A stretch of 64,000 bases of DNA from Foliamicus sp963666765 (GTDB taxonomy: Bacteria > Pseudomonadota > Gammaproteobacteria > Steroidobacterales > Foliamicaceae), in the NCBI GenBank assembly GCA_963666765.1, contig OY762933.1, positions 2,666,001-2,730,000 on the forward strand, given 5' to 3'. The translations under genes and the position numbers were made by a program. The notes beneath the pieces are model-generated. The model made no database searches. It worked only from the letters and a program-made list of their open reading frames with translations, and was not told where the DNA came from. This document shows positions 25,970-33,904 of this stretch, in pieces (positions within the stretch are counted from its first letter, which is position 1; every line of letters begins with the position of its first letter).

Positions 25970-27397
25970 CTATCCCCCGCCGTTCTCCCAACTGAGAATG
26001 TCCCGGCCCAGCAGGCGTCCGAAGGTGATCGCGGGCGTCAGGGACATGCCCCCGACGAAGGCGTTGCCGCTGAGTTTGGCGAAGCCCAGCACCTCGCCCG
26101 CGGCGTACAGGTTCGGGATCGCCGAGCCGTCTTCGCGCAGGACCCTCAAGTCCGCGTCCACGTCGATGCCGGCGGGGCTGATCACGGTAAAGCCGACTGC
26201 CTTGACCGCGTAGAACGGCGGCGTTCCGATCGGCCGGATCATGTGCTCACGGCCGAACTCCGGGTCGTGCCGCGACTCCACCGCCTGGTTGAATTGTGCT
26301 GTGCTCCGCTCCAGGGTTTCCGGGTCCGCACCGATCTGCGCGGCAAGCCCGGCGAGGCTGTCGGCTTTCAGGAAATGCGCGTGCTTGCCGAACCGCGCCG
26401 CCATTTCCTCGCGGGTCTCAAGCGTGATCACCGAAGCGTTCTGGCGCATGGGCTCGTCGAATATCACGTAGAGGGTGAAATCCGGCAGCGCCAGCACCGC
26501 CCTTTCGATGTGGTCGATACTGGGATGGTCCTCGCGCACGAACCGTTTGCCCTCGCCGTCCACATAGAACTCCCAGGGTTTGCGGATGGCCGGGTTCAGA
26601 CGCAGGTGGGCGCCCGACAGCGGGTCTTCGGCAACCTGGCGGAAGCCGGCGACGGTGGTAAGAAACGCCTCGCCCCCGGTCACCGAGGCGCCCAGCTCCT
26701 GCGCCGCGCGGATGCCGTCGCCGCGCGAGAACGGATTGCAGTACGAGGTCAGCGTGAACTGCGGCGTGATTTCCGCCCACATTTCGAGGTTTGCCGCGTA
26801 GCCCCCGCTGGCCAGAACGACGTTTTGTCCGTAATGGATTTCCGTTTCTCTCGCCGGCGTTTCGACTTCTACCCCGGTCACCGTGCCCGAATCGTCCTGG
26901 ACAAGGCGCGTGAATTTCGTCTCAAGCCTGAGATCGATCCGGCCGTCCGAAACCAGTTCCTCGAACGGAGGCGTCATCGCCTCGAGAACGCTCACGCCCA
27001 GTTTTTCGCCCCAGCAATAGCGCCGCGTGCGGTAGGGCTCATGGGCGCTGCCGGCGACCGGATGGCCGGGCAGCGGCTCGAATCCCAGGTCCGTCAGCCA
27101 GTCCAGCGTCTCGCTCGCGTTGTTTATCGCCTTGCGCCCGAGCGCCGGATCCATGGTGCCGTTGCAGATGCGCATGGCGTCCTGGTAGTGCTCCTCGGCG
27201 CTGTCGTCGATCCCCGCGGCCTCCTGCAGCCGCGTGCCGGCCGCGCTCATCTGCCCCGATGACCAGTACAGCGTTCCACCGATGCGGTTGTCCGCCTCGA
27301 TCTGCAGTACGCGAGCGCCGCGCTCGGCTGCAAGAATGCCGGTCGGCATTCCGGTCGAACCCGCGCCGATGATGATGACGTCGTAGTTTTCGCTCAT
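25970..27397 (-). CDS. FAD-dependent oxidoreductase (fumarate-reductase/ketosteroid-dehydrogenase type)
   Basis: This is a 475-residue FAD_binding_2 flavoprotein. The N-terminus has the dinucleotide fold VIIIGAGSTGMPTGILAAERG and a following acidic end of strand 2 (LQIEADNRIGGTLYWSSG). The C-terminus has the second FAD contact PNLYAAGEVLGFAKLSGNAF. The family includes fumarate reductase flavoproteins, 3-ketosteroid delta-1-dehydrogenase and TcuA; the absence of a heme or signal region points to a soluble dehydrogenase. It is the first gene of the three-gene minus operon, divergent from the aldehyde dehydrogenase. Confidence 0.85.
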   Translation of the reverse strand: MSENYDVIIIGAGSTGMPTGILAAERGARVLQIEADNRIGGTLYWSSGQMSAAGTRLQEAAGIDDSAEEHYQDAMRICNGTMDPALGRKAINNASETLDWLTDLGFEPLPGHPVAGSAHEPYRTRRYCWGEKLGVSVLEAMTPPFEELVSDGRIDLRLETKFTRLVQDDSGTVTGVEVETPARETEIHYGQNVVLASGGYAANLEMWAEITPQFTLTSYCNPFSRGDGIRAAQELGASVTGGEAFLTTVAGFRQVAEDPLSGAHLRLNPAIRKPWEFYVDGEGKRFVREDHPSIDHIERAVLALPDFTLYVIFDEPMRQNASVITLETREEMAARFGKHAHFLKADSLAGLAAQIGADPETLERSTAQFNQAVESRHDPEFGREHMIRPIGTPPFYAVKAVGFTVISPAGIDVDADLRVLREDGSAIPNLYAAGEVLGFAKLSGNAFVGGMSLTPAITFGRLLGRDILSWENGGG

Positions 27398-27531
27398 GGT
27401 TGGTTCCCGTGTTCGTGTCCTGGGCCCGGCGCCTTGACCGGGCTGCGAATATGTTTCCACAGAATAACCGTGCTGGCTACTCCCGCCGGCTGGGATGGCC
27501 TTGAACGTCCCGGTCGCTGAAAATAGGCGCG

Positions 27532-28953
27532 ATGAAAGCACGCAATCCTTACACCGGTGAGTTCGACTACGAGTTCACGCCCACCTCGCCAAGCGAACTG
27601 GAGGCGATTTGCGGACGTCTGCGCGAGGCCCAGCCGTGCTGGGAGAAAGCGGGCATAGCCGGGCGCGCGGAGACTCTGCGCGAATTCGGTTCCGCCGTAG
27701 CCCGTCACCGCGACGCATTGATCGAGAGCCTCGTCCAGGACACGGGGCGTTACGGAATCAGTGTCCGCGAGGCGAACCTGGAGCCGGTCATCGAACGGGA
27801 AATCGCCGCGGCGCTCAAGTTCGCGCGGGAAGAAACCGTGCGGGAAACGGAGTTGCCCGACGTAATCAATAAGCGCCAACTGGCCTCGTACGCGCTGGTG
27901 GGCAATATCACGCCGTGGAACTTCCCGTGTTCCATGGCTTTCCTTGACACCATCCCGGCGCTGATCGCGGGCTGCGCGGTTGTGGTCAAGCCCAGCGAGG
28001 TCACGCCACGGTTTATCGACGTCGTCGAACGCATCCTGAGGGATGTCCCGGAACTCGCCAACGCCCTGGCCTTCGTGCGCGGCGACGGCGCGCTCGGCGC
28101 CGAGTTGATCTCGCAGGTGGACTATGTCTGCTTTACGGGCAGCGTCGCAACCGGCAGGAAGGTTTACAGGGCGGCGGCCGAGCGGTTCATTCCGGCATCG
28201 CTGGAACTGGGCGGCAAGGACCCGCTGGTGGTGCTGCAAGGCGCCGATCCCGTCAAGGCGGCCGCCAGCGCCGTAGTCGGCAGTTGCATCGCTTCCGGCC
28301 AGATATGCACGGCGCTTGAACGCATTTACGTGGCCGAAGACTTGTACGACGAGTTCGTGGAGGCCGCCGTTTCCTGCGCCAGGCGGGTCGAAATCAATTA
28401 CCCCGACATCCGCAAGGGATTCATCGGTCCCTTCATCCTCGAGGGGCAGGCGGGCACGGTGAAGCGGCACATCGAGGACGCAGTGAGCAAGGGCGCCGAA
28501 GCGCAAACGGGCGGGGAGATCCTCGACCACGGCGGGAAATGGTGCCTGCCGACCGTGCTGACGAATGTGGATCATTCCATGCGGGTCATGCTCGAGGAAA
28601 GCTTCGGACCCTTGCTTCCCATCATGCCCTTCGCCTCCATCGAGGAGGCGGTACGTCTTGCGAACGACAGCGAATACGGCCTGACTGCGAGCGTCTTCGC
28701 GGGCGACTCCGGGGAGGGCGAGGAAGTCGCCCGCGCCCTTGACGCCGGCGGCGTTTCGGTCAACCGCGCGGGTATCACGCTGATGGTGCGCGGTATCGAG
28801 CAGGATGCCTTCAAGGCCTCCGGCATGGGCAAGAATCGCATGGGCCGGGAGGGCATACGGCGTTTCGCCCGCAGCAAGGCGATCATGACCTACGCCGGCG
28901 AGGACGACGAAATCGCGCCCGGCCTGGCGGCGCAGGTCTTTACCGGGTGTTAG
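27532..28953 (+). CDS. NAD(P)-dependent aldehyde dehydrogenase
   Basis: This 473-residue ALDH-superfamily enzyme has the catalytic Cys C259 (ASGQICTALE), the general-base Glu in SLELGGKDPLVVL, the oxyanion Asn in NITPWNFP and the NAD-binding FTGSVATG. It oxidises aldehydes to acids. It is divergent from the flavoprotein operon across 134 bp. It ends in a 4-bp overlap with the convergent MFS gene. A product acid could be activated by the nearby acyl-CoA synthetase. Confidence 0.92.
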   Translation: MKARNPYTGEFDYEFTPTSPSELEAICGRLREAQPCWEKAGIAGRAETLREFGSAVARHRDALIESLVQDTGRYGISVREANLEPVIEREIAAALKFAREETVRETELPDVINKRQLASYALVGNITPWNFPCSMAFLDTIPALIAGCAVVVKPSEVTPRFIDVVERILRDVPELANALAFVRGDGALGAELISQVDYVCFTGSVATGRKVYRAAAERFIPASLELGGKDPLVVLQGADPVKAAASAVVGSCIASGQICTALERIYVAEDLYDEFVEAAVSCARRVEINYPDIRKGFIGPFILEGQAGTVKRHIEDAVSKGAEAQTGGEILDHGGKWCLPTVLTNVDHSMRVMLEESFGPLLPIMPFASIEEAVRLANDSEYGLTASVFAGDSGEGEEVARALDAGGVSVNRAGITLMVRGIEQDAFKASGMGKNRMGREGIRRFARSKAIMTYAGEDDEIAPGLAAQVFTGC

Positions 28954-30251
28954 CGTTGACTGGACAGGCCCTGATGCGGTGGGTGCAGCAGGTCGCGCTC
29001 GATGCTGTGGGAGGCCAGGTAGAACAGGGCGGCCGATCCGAGGCTGCAGACGACGCACACGACCAGCAGTGCCGCGCCCAGGGAATTCACGCCGAGTGAA
29101 TCGGCCAGAAAATCGCTGGCCACGCCTACCGACTGGGGGCCAATGACGCCCGCAATCAGGTTGATGATCAGGATCATGAGCGCTGAGGCGACGGCCCGGC
29201 TGCGAACGTCGGCGACGCCCTGTATGGTGGCGAACAGCACCGGCCCCTGCATCACGCCCACGCAGGCCGGCACGATGAGCCAAAGCAGCGCAGCCGTGGG
29301 ATCGGGAACCAGTAGAACCAGTGCGTAGAACGGCGCAGCCACAAGCTGTACGCCGGCGCAAAGATAGATCGGCGGCTTCGCTCCGAACTTTGCAAGCCGG
29401 CTGGCCAGCAGGCCGCCCAGCAGGGTGCCGGCCGCGTGGGGCAGCGCCTTCGTAAACGCCAGCCAGGTGCCGATGGTGGCGACCTCGAGTCCGTGGGTGC
29501 GGGTGTAGAAGGAAGGCAGCCAGGCCAGCAGGGCGGTGCTGACCATGCCGTACAGGCTGCCGCCCAGGACCATGTAGCGGAACGTCCCCTTTGCCCACAG
29601 GCCACGGAAAGCCGGGTACATCCGCGGCGCCTCTTCCGCCACCTGCAGGCCGTCGCTGTGGCCGCGCGGCGGGTCGCGCAGGGTGAAATACACGACCAGA
29701 GCGATCAGCACGCCCGGGGCGCCGAAGGAAACGAGCGTGATCCGCCAGCCGTAGGCGTCGGTGATCCAGCCGCCGATCAGGAACGCCAGGAACACCCCCA
29801 AGGACGAGCCCAGTCCGAGTACGGCCATGGCCATGGCGCGCTCGCGGGGAGCGAAATAGTCGGATATGAGCGAATGGGACGGCGGCGTGCAGCCCGCTTC
29901 GCCAACGCCCACCAGCACCCGGAACACGGCCAGTTGCACAAACGACCGGGCCAGTCCGCACAGGCAGGTCATCAGGCTCCACAGCGCCAGCGCCACGGCA
30001 ATGATCTTCCGGCGCGAGCGGCGGTCCGCAAGGCTGGCGATCGGAACCCCCAGCAGTGCGTAGAAGACGGTGAACGCGGCGCCGGTGATGAAGCCGATCT
30101 GGGTGTCGGTCAATGCCAGATCGGACTTGATCTGCGGCAGCAGGATGCCGATCACATAGCGATCGGCGTAGTTCAGCGTCATCACCGCCAGCAGCAGCCC
30201 CAGGACGTAGCGCCGATAGCGTCGCGAAGCGGCAAACGTTGATTCAGTCAC
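28950..30251 (-). CDS. MFS transporter (spinster-like)
   Basis: This 433-residue 12-span permease has the early NYADRYVIGILLPQIKSDL motif and the loop SLADRRSRRK typical of the Spns/ACS-like MFS group, which imports or exports organic anions and lipids. It lies downstream of the exported VOC gene on the same strand. A strong hairpin repeat sits in the 91 bp between them. Confidence 0.88.
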   Translation of the reverse strand: MTESTFAASRRYRRYVLGLLLAVMTLNYADRYVIGILLPQIKSDLALTDTQIGFITGAAFTVFYALLGVPIASLADRRSRRKIIAVALALWSLMTCLCGLARSFVQLAVFRVLVGVGEAGCTPPSHSLISDYFAPRERAMAMAVLGLGSSLGVFLAFLIGGWITDAYGWRITLVSFGAPGVLIALVVYFTLRDPPRGHSDGLQVAEEAPRMYPAFRGLWAKGTFRYMVLGGSLYGMVSTALLAWLPSFYTRTHGLEVATIGTWLAFTKALPHAAGTLLGGLLASRLAKFGAKPPIYLCAGVQLVAAPFYALVLLVPDPTAALLWLIVPACVGVMQGPVLFATIQGVADVRSRAVASALMILIINLIAGVIGPQSVGVASDFLADSLGVNSLGAALLVVCVVCSLGSAALFYLASHSIERDLLHPPHQGLSSQR

Positions 30252-30280
30252 CGCCGGACCTCGGGACGTGCCCCCGGAAG

Positions 30281-30319
30281 GGAAGGCGTCCCGCCCTCGT
30301 GGAAGGCGGGACGCCTTCC
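30281..30319. repeat. Perfect 15-bp-arm hairpin, member of a dispersed repeat
   Basis: GGAAGGCGTCCCGCC (30281-30295) and its exact complement GGCGGGACGCCTTCC (30305-30319) flank a 9-bp loop. No T tract follows on either strand. A related sequence sharing GGCGTCCCGCCCTCG occurs inside the 5' end of lptE near 53639, so this is more likely a REP-like dispersed repeat than a simple terminator. It could still stop or stabilise transcripts between the VOC and MFS genes. Confidence 0.8.
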
Positions 30320-30342
30320 CTCCCCGGGGATGGGATGCATGT

Positions 30343-31440
30343 TCAGGCGATCACTTCGATAAGTTCGCCGACGGCGCCGCGCAGCGTGAATCCCTCGGGT
30401 TGGGCATTGCCGAGCAGGGGCAGGGCGCCTTCGCCCACGGGCGCAATGCCGCTGGCCTCGCACATTTCGCGGACCTTGCCGAGATCGTTGACCCGCATAG
30501 TCATCATCGCCAGCCCGGTCCGGTCCAGCGATGTGGGATACAGGGTGCCGCTGGCCGCCTTGAACTCCCACACCTCGATGCTGACCCCGATGCCCACGTT
30601 TCCCCAGAGGAAATAGCTGTCGTCCGGCGCGCCGATCAGCTCGTTGGTGTTGCGCTGGAAACATTCCAGCTGCGAGCTGCGCCTGAGCCCCAGGGCCTGC
30701 TCGTAGAACGCGTCCACCGGGCGCTGGTCGAGACTGGTGATGGCGGCGTTGTGAAACCCGGAATGCAGTCCCGGCAGTGTCCATTCCGGCCGGTCGCTGC
30801 GCACGTGGGCGGTAATGAACATCTGCTCTCCGCCCGGCCCGAAAGCGGCATAGCTCATCACGTCGATGTCACGGCGCCAGGTCGTGTTGCGGAAAAAGTA
30901 GTAACGCGGCGGCGTAATGACCGGGGTGTTCGCGGACGCGAGGCGATGGTAGGACTCGGCCGGGTCCCGCGTAACGCCTTCCATGACCAGCAGCCCGGGG
31001 TCTCCGGGACCGGAGTCGGGCCGCGGACGATTGGCCGCCGCCCCCGCCGGCGCTTCGAGCACCCGTACCTGCGCGCTGTCGGAGGGCTCCGGCATATGCA
31101 ATATCGCGAAGCGCCTCCCGGCATTTCCGACGCCGGGCGCATTGCCGGCATCCGCCGTCAGCGTGCCTTCGTCGGCGAGGGTCAAGCCGATCACCTCAGT
31201 GTAGAAGCGGATGCTGGCATCCACGTCCGGCGAGACCGTCGTGAACACGACGATCTTGGCTCGAAGGGGGTTGGATTCTTCCGGAGATGCAAGCGCCTGG
31301 CCGGACTGGACACGGGGTGCGTCCTGCGCGGCGTTGCCCGCGCCGGCCTCTTCGGCGGCGGCCTGCTCGCCGGACGTGCTCCCGAGTATGCCGGCGGAAA
31401 CCGCCATCGCCGACGCCTGTAAAACGTCTCTTCTGTTCAT
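30343..31440 (-). CDS. Exported VOC (glyoxalase/dioxygenase-fold) protein
   Basis: This 365-residue protein has an N-terminal MNRRDVLQASAMAVSAGILG segment that looks like a twin-arginine signal peptide. Two VOC-type beta-alpha-beta modules follow: one around KIVVFTTVSPDVDASIRFYT and one around FHNAAITSLDQRPVDAFYEQ. The family binds a metal and acts as glyoxalases, extradiol dioxygenases or fosfomycin-type transferases. The particular reaction cannot be assigned. An exported VOC enzyme is uncommon. It is divergent from an alpha/beta hydrolase across 59 bp. Confidence 0.78.
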   Translation of the reverse strand: MNRRDVLQASAMAVSAGILGSTSGEQAAAEEAGAGNAAQDAPRVQSGQALASPEESNPLRAKIVVFTTVSPDVDASIRFYTEVIGLTLADEGTLTADAGNAPGVGNAGRRFAILHMPEPSDSAQVRVLEAPAGAAANRPRPDSGPGDPGLLVMEGVTRDPAESYHRLASANTPVITPPRYYFFRNTTWRRDIDVMSYAAFGPGGEQMFITAHVRSDRPEWTLPGLHSGFHNAAITSLDQRPVDAFYEQALGLRRSSQLECFQRNTNELIGAPDDSYFLWGNVGIGVSIEVWEFKAASGTLYPTSLDRTGLAMMTMRVNDLGKVREMCEASGIAPVGEGALPLLGNAQPEGFTLRGAVGELIEVIA

Positions 31441-31499
31441 CTCCCGCCCCAGGTGCCTGCGTGGACCGCGAATGTATCATGCGGGCTCGCCGCGCAGCG

Positions 31500-32354
31500 A
31501 TGACTATGACCGAAAGCCGTGATTTCTTCGTGCCGGGGCCGGTCGGAAAACTGGCGACCCGCAGCAAGGGCCTTGCGCCGGGGTGCGGCCGTGTGGTGGT
31601 GCTGGTGCAGGGCGCCAATTTGAGCGGCCAGGCGGGATTCGACCTAAGTTTCCCCGGCGGCGAGGACTATTCGCTGATGGACGCCCTGGCGGTCCGCGGA
31701 CTGGCTGCCGTGACTTTTGCCCTGCGCGGCTACGCCCGGTCCGATGCGCCCGAAGACCCGCTCACGGTCGATACCGACGCGGCGATCGAGGACCTTGCGG
31801 GCGTCATCGACTGGCTGGCGGCCGAGGGTCACCCCCGTCCCCATCTTCTGGGCTGGTCATGGGGAGGGCGCATCGTTGCCCGGTACGGCGAACAGCACCC
31901 GGAGCGGGTGGCGCGCATGGTGCTGCTGGATCCGGCGCTCGGGGGCGGCAACCTGATTCCCTTCGAGCCGGAAGAGCCGTGGTGGAGCGGCGGCTGGGAC
32001 TACTTCTTCGAGCGCGAAGCGCAGTACGGGTCGGAAAAAATGCGCCGCGCGCTGGCGGACTACGTGGCCGCGCATGAGCCGCGCTCGCCCAACGGCATTC
32101 GGCGGGAAAACGCCAGAGGCAGCATTCCCGCCGATCCCGAAGCGCTGACCTGCCCGGTGCTGATGATCTACGGCAGCGGCGCCGGCAAGGCCGCCTACAT
32201 GCACGGGGGGATACAGCGGGCCGAGTACTTCGAGCGGCTGCCGACGGAGGACAAGGCCCTGGTGGTGGTGCCGGGCGGCGGCGACTACGCTCATCTGCAG
32301 CCCGCGCGGGCGCGAATTCAGGCCGCAATCGCCGATTTCCTGCTGAAAGAATAG
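31500..32354 (+). CDS. Alpha/beta hydrolase
   Basis: This 284-residue hydrolase has a GWSWGGR nucleophile elbow at about residue 121, preceded by RGYARSDAPE, the usual loop of the lid side. The C-terminal VVPGGGDYAHLQPARARI contains a His that could complete the triad. The start is chosen at the ATG nearest the conserved fold; an ATG 21 bp upstream is possible. It is followed after 18 bp by a flavin monooxygenase gene, so the two probably act in sequence. Confidence 0.8.
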   Translation: MTMTESRDFFVPGPVGKLATRSKGLAPGCGRVVVLVQGANLSGQAGFDLSFPGGEDYSLMDALAVRGLAAVTFALRGYARSDAPEDPLTVDTDAAIEDLAGVIDWLAAEGHPRPHLLGWSWGGRIVARYGEQHPERVARMVLLDPALGGGNLIPFEPEEPWWSGGWDYFFEREAQYGSEKMRRALADYVAAHEPRSPNGIRRENARGSIPADPEALTCPVLMIYGSGAGKAAYMHGGIQRAEYFERLPTEDKALVVVPGGGDYAHLQPARARIQAAIADFLLKE

Positions 32355-32372
32355 CGGCGTCCAGTCCCGAGC

Positions 32373-33533
32373 ATGAAGCCGGAGCGCGTACTCATCGTCG
32401 GCGGCGGCATCGGGGGCCTGACCGCCGCGCTGGCCCTGGGCCGGGCGGGGTACCGGGTGGCGGTGTACGAACAGGCGCCGGAATTCAGCGAGATAGGCGC
32501 CGGCATCATGCTGACGCCCAATGCCACCCGCGTGCTGCGCCATCTCGGCCTGGAGGCGGCGCTTGATCGCGCCGCACTGCGTCCGCCCGCCTCCGTGTAC
32601 CGGCGCTTCGACGACGCTAGCGTGATCGGCGACGCGCCACTGGCGGAAGCGATGGAAACGGCCTACGGCGCCCCGTATTTCCACATCCATCGCAGCGACC
32701 TTCTGGATGTGCTGCTGGCCGCCGTGCGGGCGCAAGGCGCTGCCGAATTGAGTGCCGGCCGCATGGCGAGGGACTGTTCACAGGAGGGCGGGGAGGTCAC
32801 CGTGCAGTTCAGAAACGGTGATGCCGCCGTGGGCGATCTGCTGCTGGCCTGCGACGGAATTCGGTCGACCCTGCGCGGCCGGCTACTTGCGGGCGCGGAA
32901 CCCCGCTTTCGCGGCCAGGTGGCGTGGCGCTCGCTGGTGCCGGCGGACGGCCTGCCGGAGCGCGTGACCGCAAGAGAATCGGTGGTGTGGATCGGCCGCG
33001 ATCGCCACATCGTACAGTACGTGCTGCGCGGCGGCTCGCTGGTCAACTACGTGGCCATCGCGGTCCAGGACCAGTGGACCGCGGAGGGCTGGACCCTGCC
33101 AGCCGATCCGAGCGAAGTGAGAGCCGGGTTCGCCGGCTGGCATGAAGACGTGCAGTCTCTGCTCGAGGCGACTCCCGCAGGCGCGCTCTACAAGTGGGGC
33201 CTGTTCGACAGGGACCCGCTGGAGCAATGGGTTTACGGACGCATCGCGCTGCTGGGCGACGCGGCTCATCCCATGCTGCCCTTCATGGCGCAGGGCTCGG
33301 CCATGGCGATAGAGGATGCCGTGATCCTGGCGCGATGCGTTGAAGACTTCGACGACCTCGAGGTGGCGCTGTCACGTTACGAGGCGGTGCGACGCGAGCG
33401 CGCCGCGCGAATCATCCTGCAATCCAGGGCGCAAACCGGCCTGTATCAGCGCCTGAGCGGCGACAAGAAGCGCCAGCGCGCCGCCAGCACCGACTGGGTC
33501 TACGGTTTCGACGCGACGAGCTGCGCGATCTAG
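32373..33533 (+). CDS. FAD-dependent aromatic hydroxylase (salicylate-hydroxylase-like)
   Basis: This is a 386-residue class A flavoprotein monooxygenase. VLIVGGGIGGLTAALALGRAG binds ADP, GIRSTLRGRL with the preceding CD is the DG motif, and IALLGDAAHPMLPFMAQGSA is a complete GD motif. It resembles salicylate 1-hydroxylase and 3-hydroxybenzoate 6-hydroxylase, which hydroxylate aromatic acids with NAD(P)H and O2. It is coupled with an alpha/beta hydrolase. The stop overlaps that of the convergent cytochrome gene by 4 bp. Confidence 0.87.
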   Translation: MKPERVLIVGGGIGGLTAALALGRAGYRVAVYEQAPEFSEIGAGIMLTPNATRVLRHLGLEAALDRAALRPPASVYRRFDDASVIGDAPLAEAMETAYGAPYFHIHRSDLLDVLLAAVRAQGAAELSAGRMARDCSQEGGEVTVQFRNGDAAVGDLLLACDGIRSTLRGRLLAGAEPRFRGQVAWRSLVPADGLPERVTARESVVWIGRDRHIVQYVLRGGSLVNYVAIAVQDQWTAEGWTLPADPSEVRAGFAGWHEDVQSLLEATPAGALYKWGLFDRDPLEQWVYGRIALLGDAAHPMLPFMAQGSAMAIEDAVILARCVEDFDDLEVALSRYEAVRRERAARIILQSRAQTGLYQRLSGDKKRQRAASTDWVYGFDATSCAI

Positions 33534-33904
33534 TCGAAATCCAGTCCCGGGATCTCTTCCAGCGGCGGCGGTTCGGGAATGGAACGCACGTAGGCATAGA
33601 TCAGCCGGAGTTGCTTGTCGCTGAGCACCTTCGGCGAATAGGCCGGCATCAGGTTCGTAAACCGCACCAGCCGCGCGAACGCTTCATAGGGATACCGCGT
33701 TGGAGCGATGCGATTGCCGGCTACGCCTCCCTGTCCTTCATGGCCGTGACACTGCCAGCACTGCTGGCTCACATACAGCGCACGGCCTTCGCGCACGTCG
33801 TCCCCGGGCTCTTCAGCCCACGCAAGCGCGCAGGCAAGCGTCCACAAAAGCAGGACCGGAACAGCAAGGCCCGGTGACCGGGCGATTCGCGAAAGCGCGC
33901 TCAT
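33530..33904 (-). CDS. Small exported c-type cytochrome
   Basis: This 124-residue protein has a signal peptide (hydrophobic core PGLAVPVLLLWTLACALAWA). The heme site C49-W-Q-C52-H53 covalently binds heme c, and M86 (NLMPAYSPKVLSD) is the likely sixth ligand. It is a monoheme class I cytochrome acting in the periplasm. Its ATG overlaps the stop of the thiamine-diphosphate enzyme gene (ATGA). The tight coupling suggests that it takes electrons from that enzyme. Confidence 0.9.
   Translation of the reverse strand: MSALSRIARSPGLAVPVLLLWTLACALAWAEEPGDDVREGRALYVSQQCWQCHGHEGQGGVAGNRIAPTRYPYEAFARLVRFTNLMPAYSPKVLSDKQLRLIYAYVRSIPEPPPLEEIPGLDFD

Noticed and set aside
27394..29982. 862-codon minus-strand frame spanning the ALDH gene and part of the MFS gene
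   Set aside because: It is an artefact of GC-rich third positions. ALDH and MFS frames in this stretch have full family motifs.
30281..30319. Simple intrinsic terminator
   Set aside because: The stem is strong but no T run follows on either strand, and a related sequence occurs inside lptE, so a dispersed repeat is the better reading.
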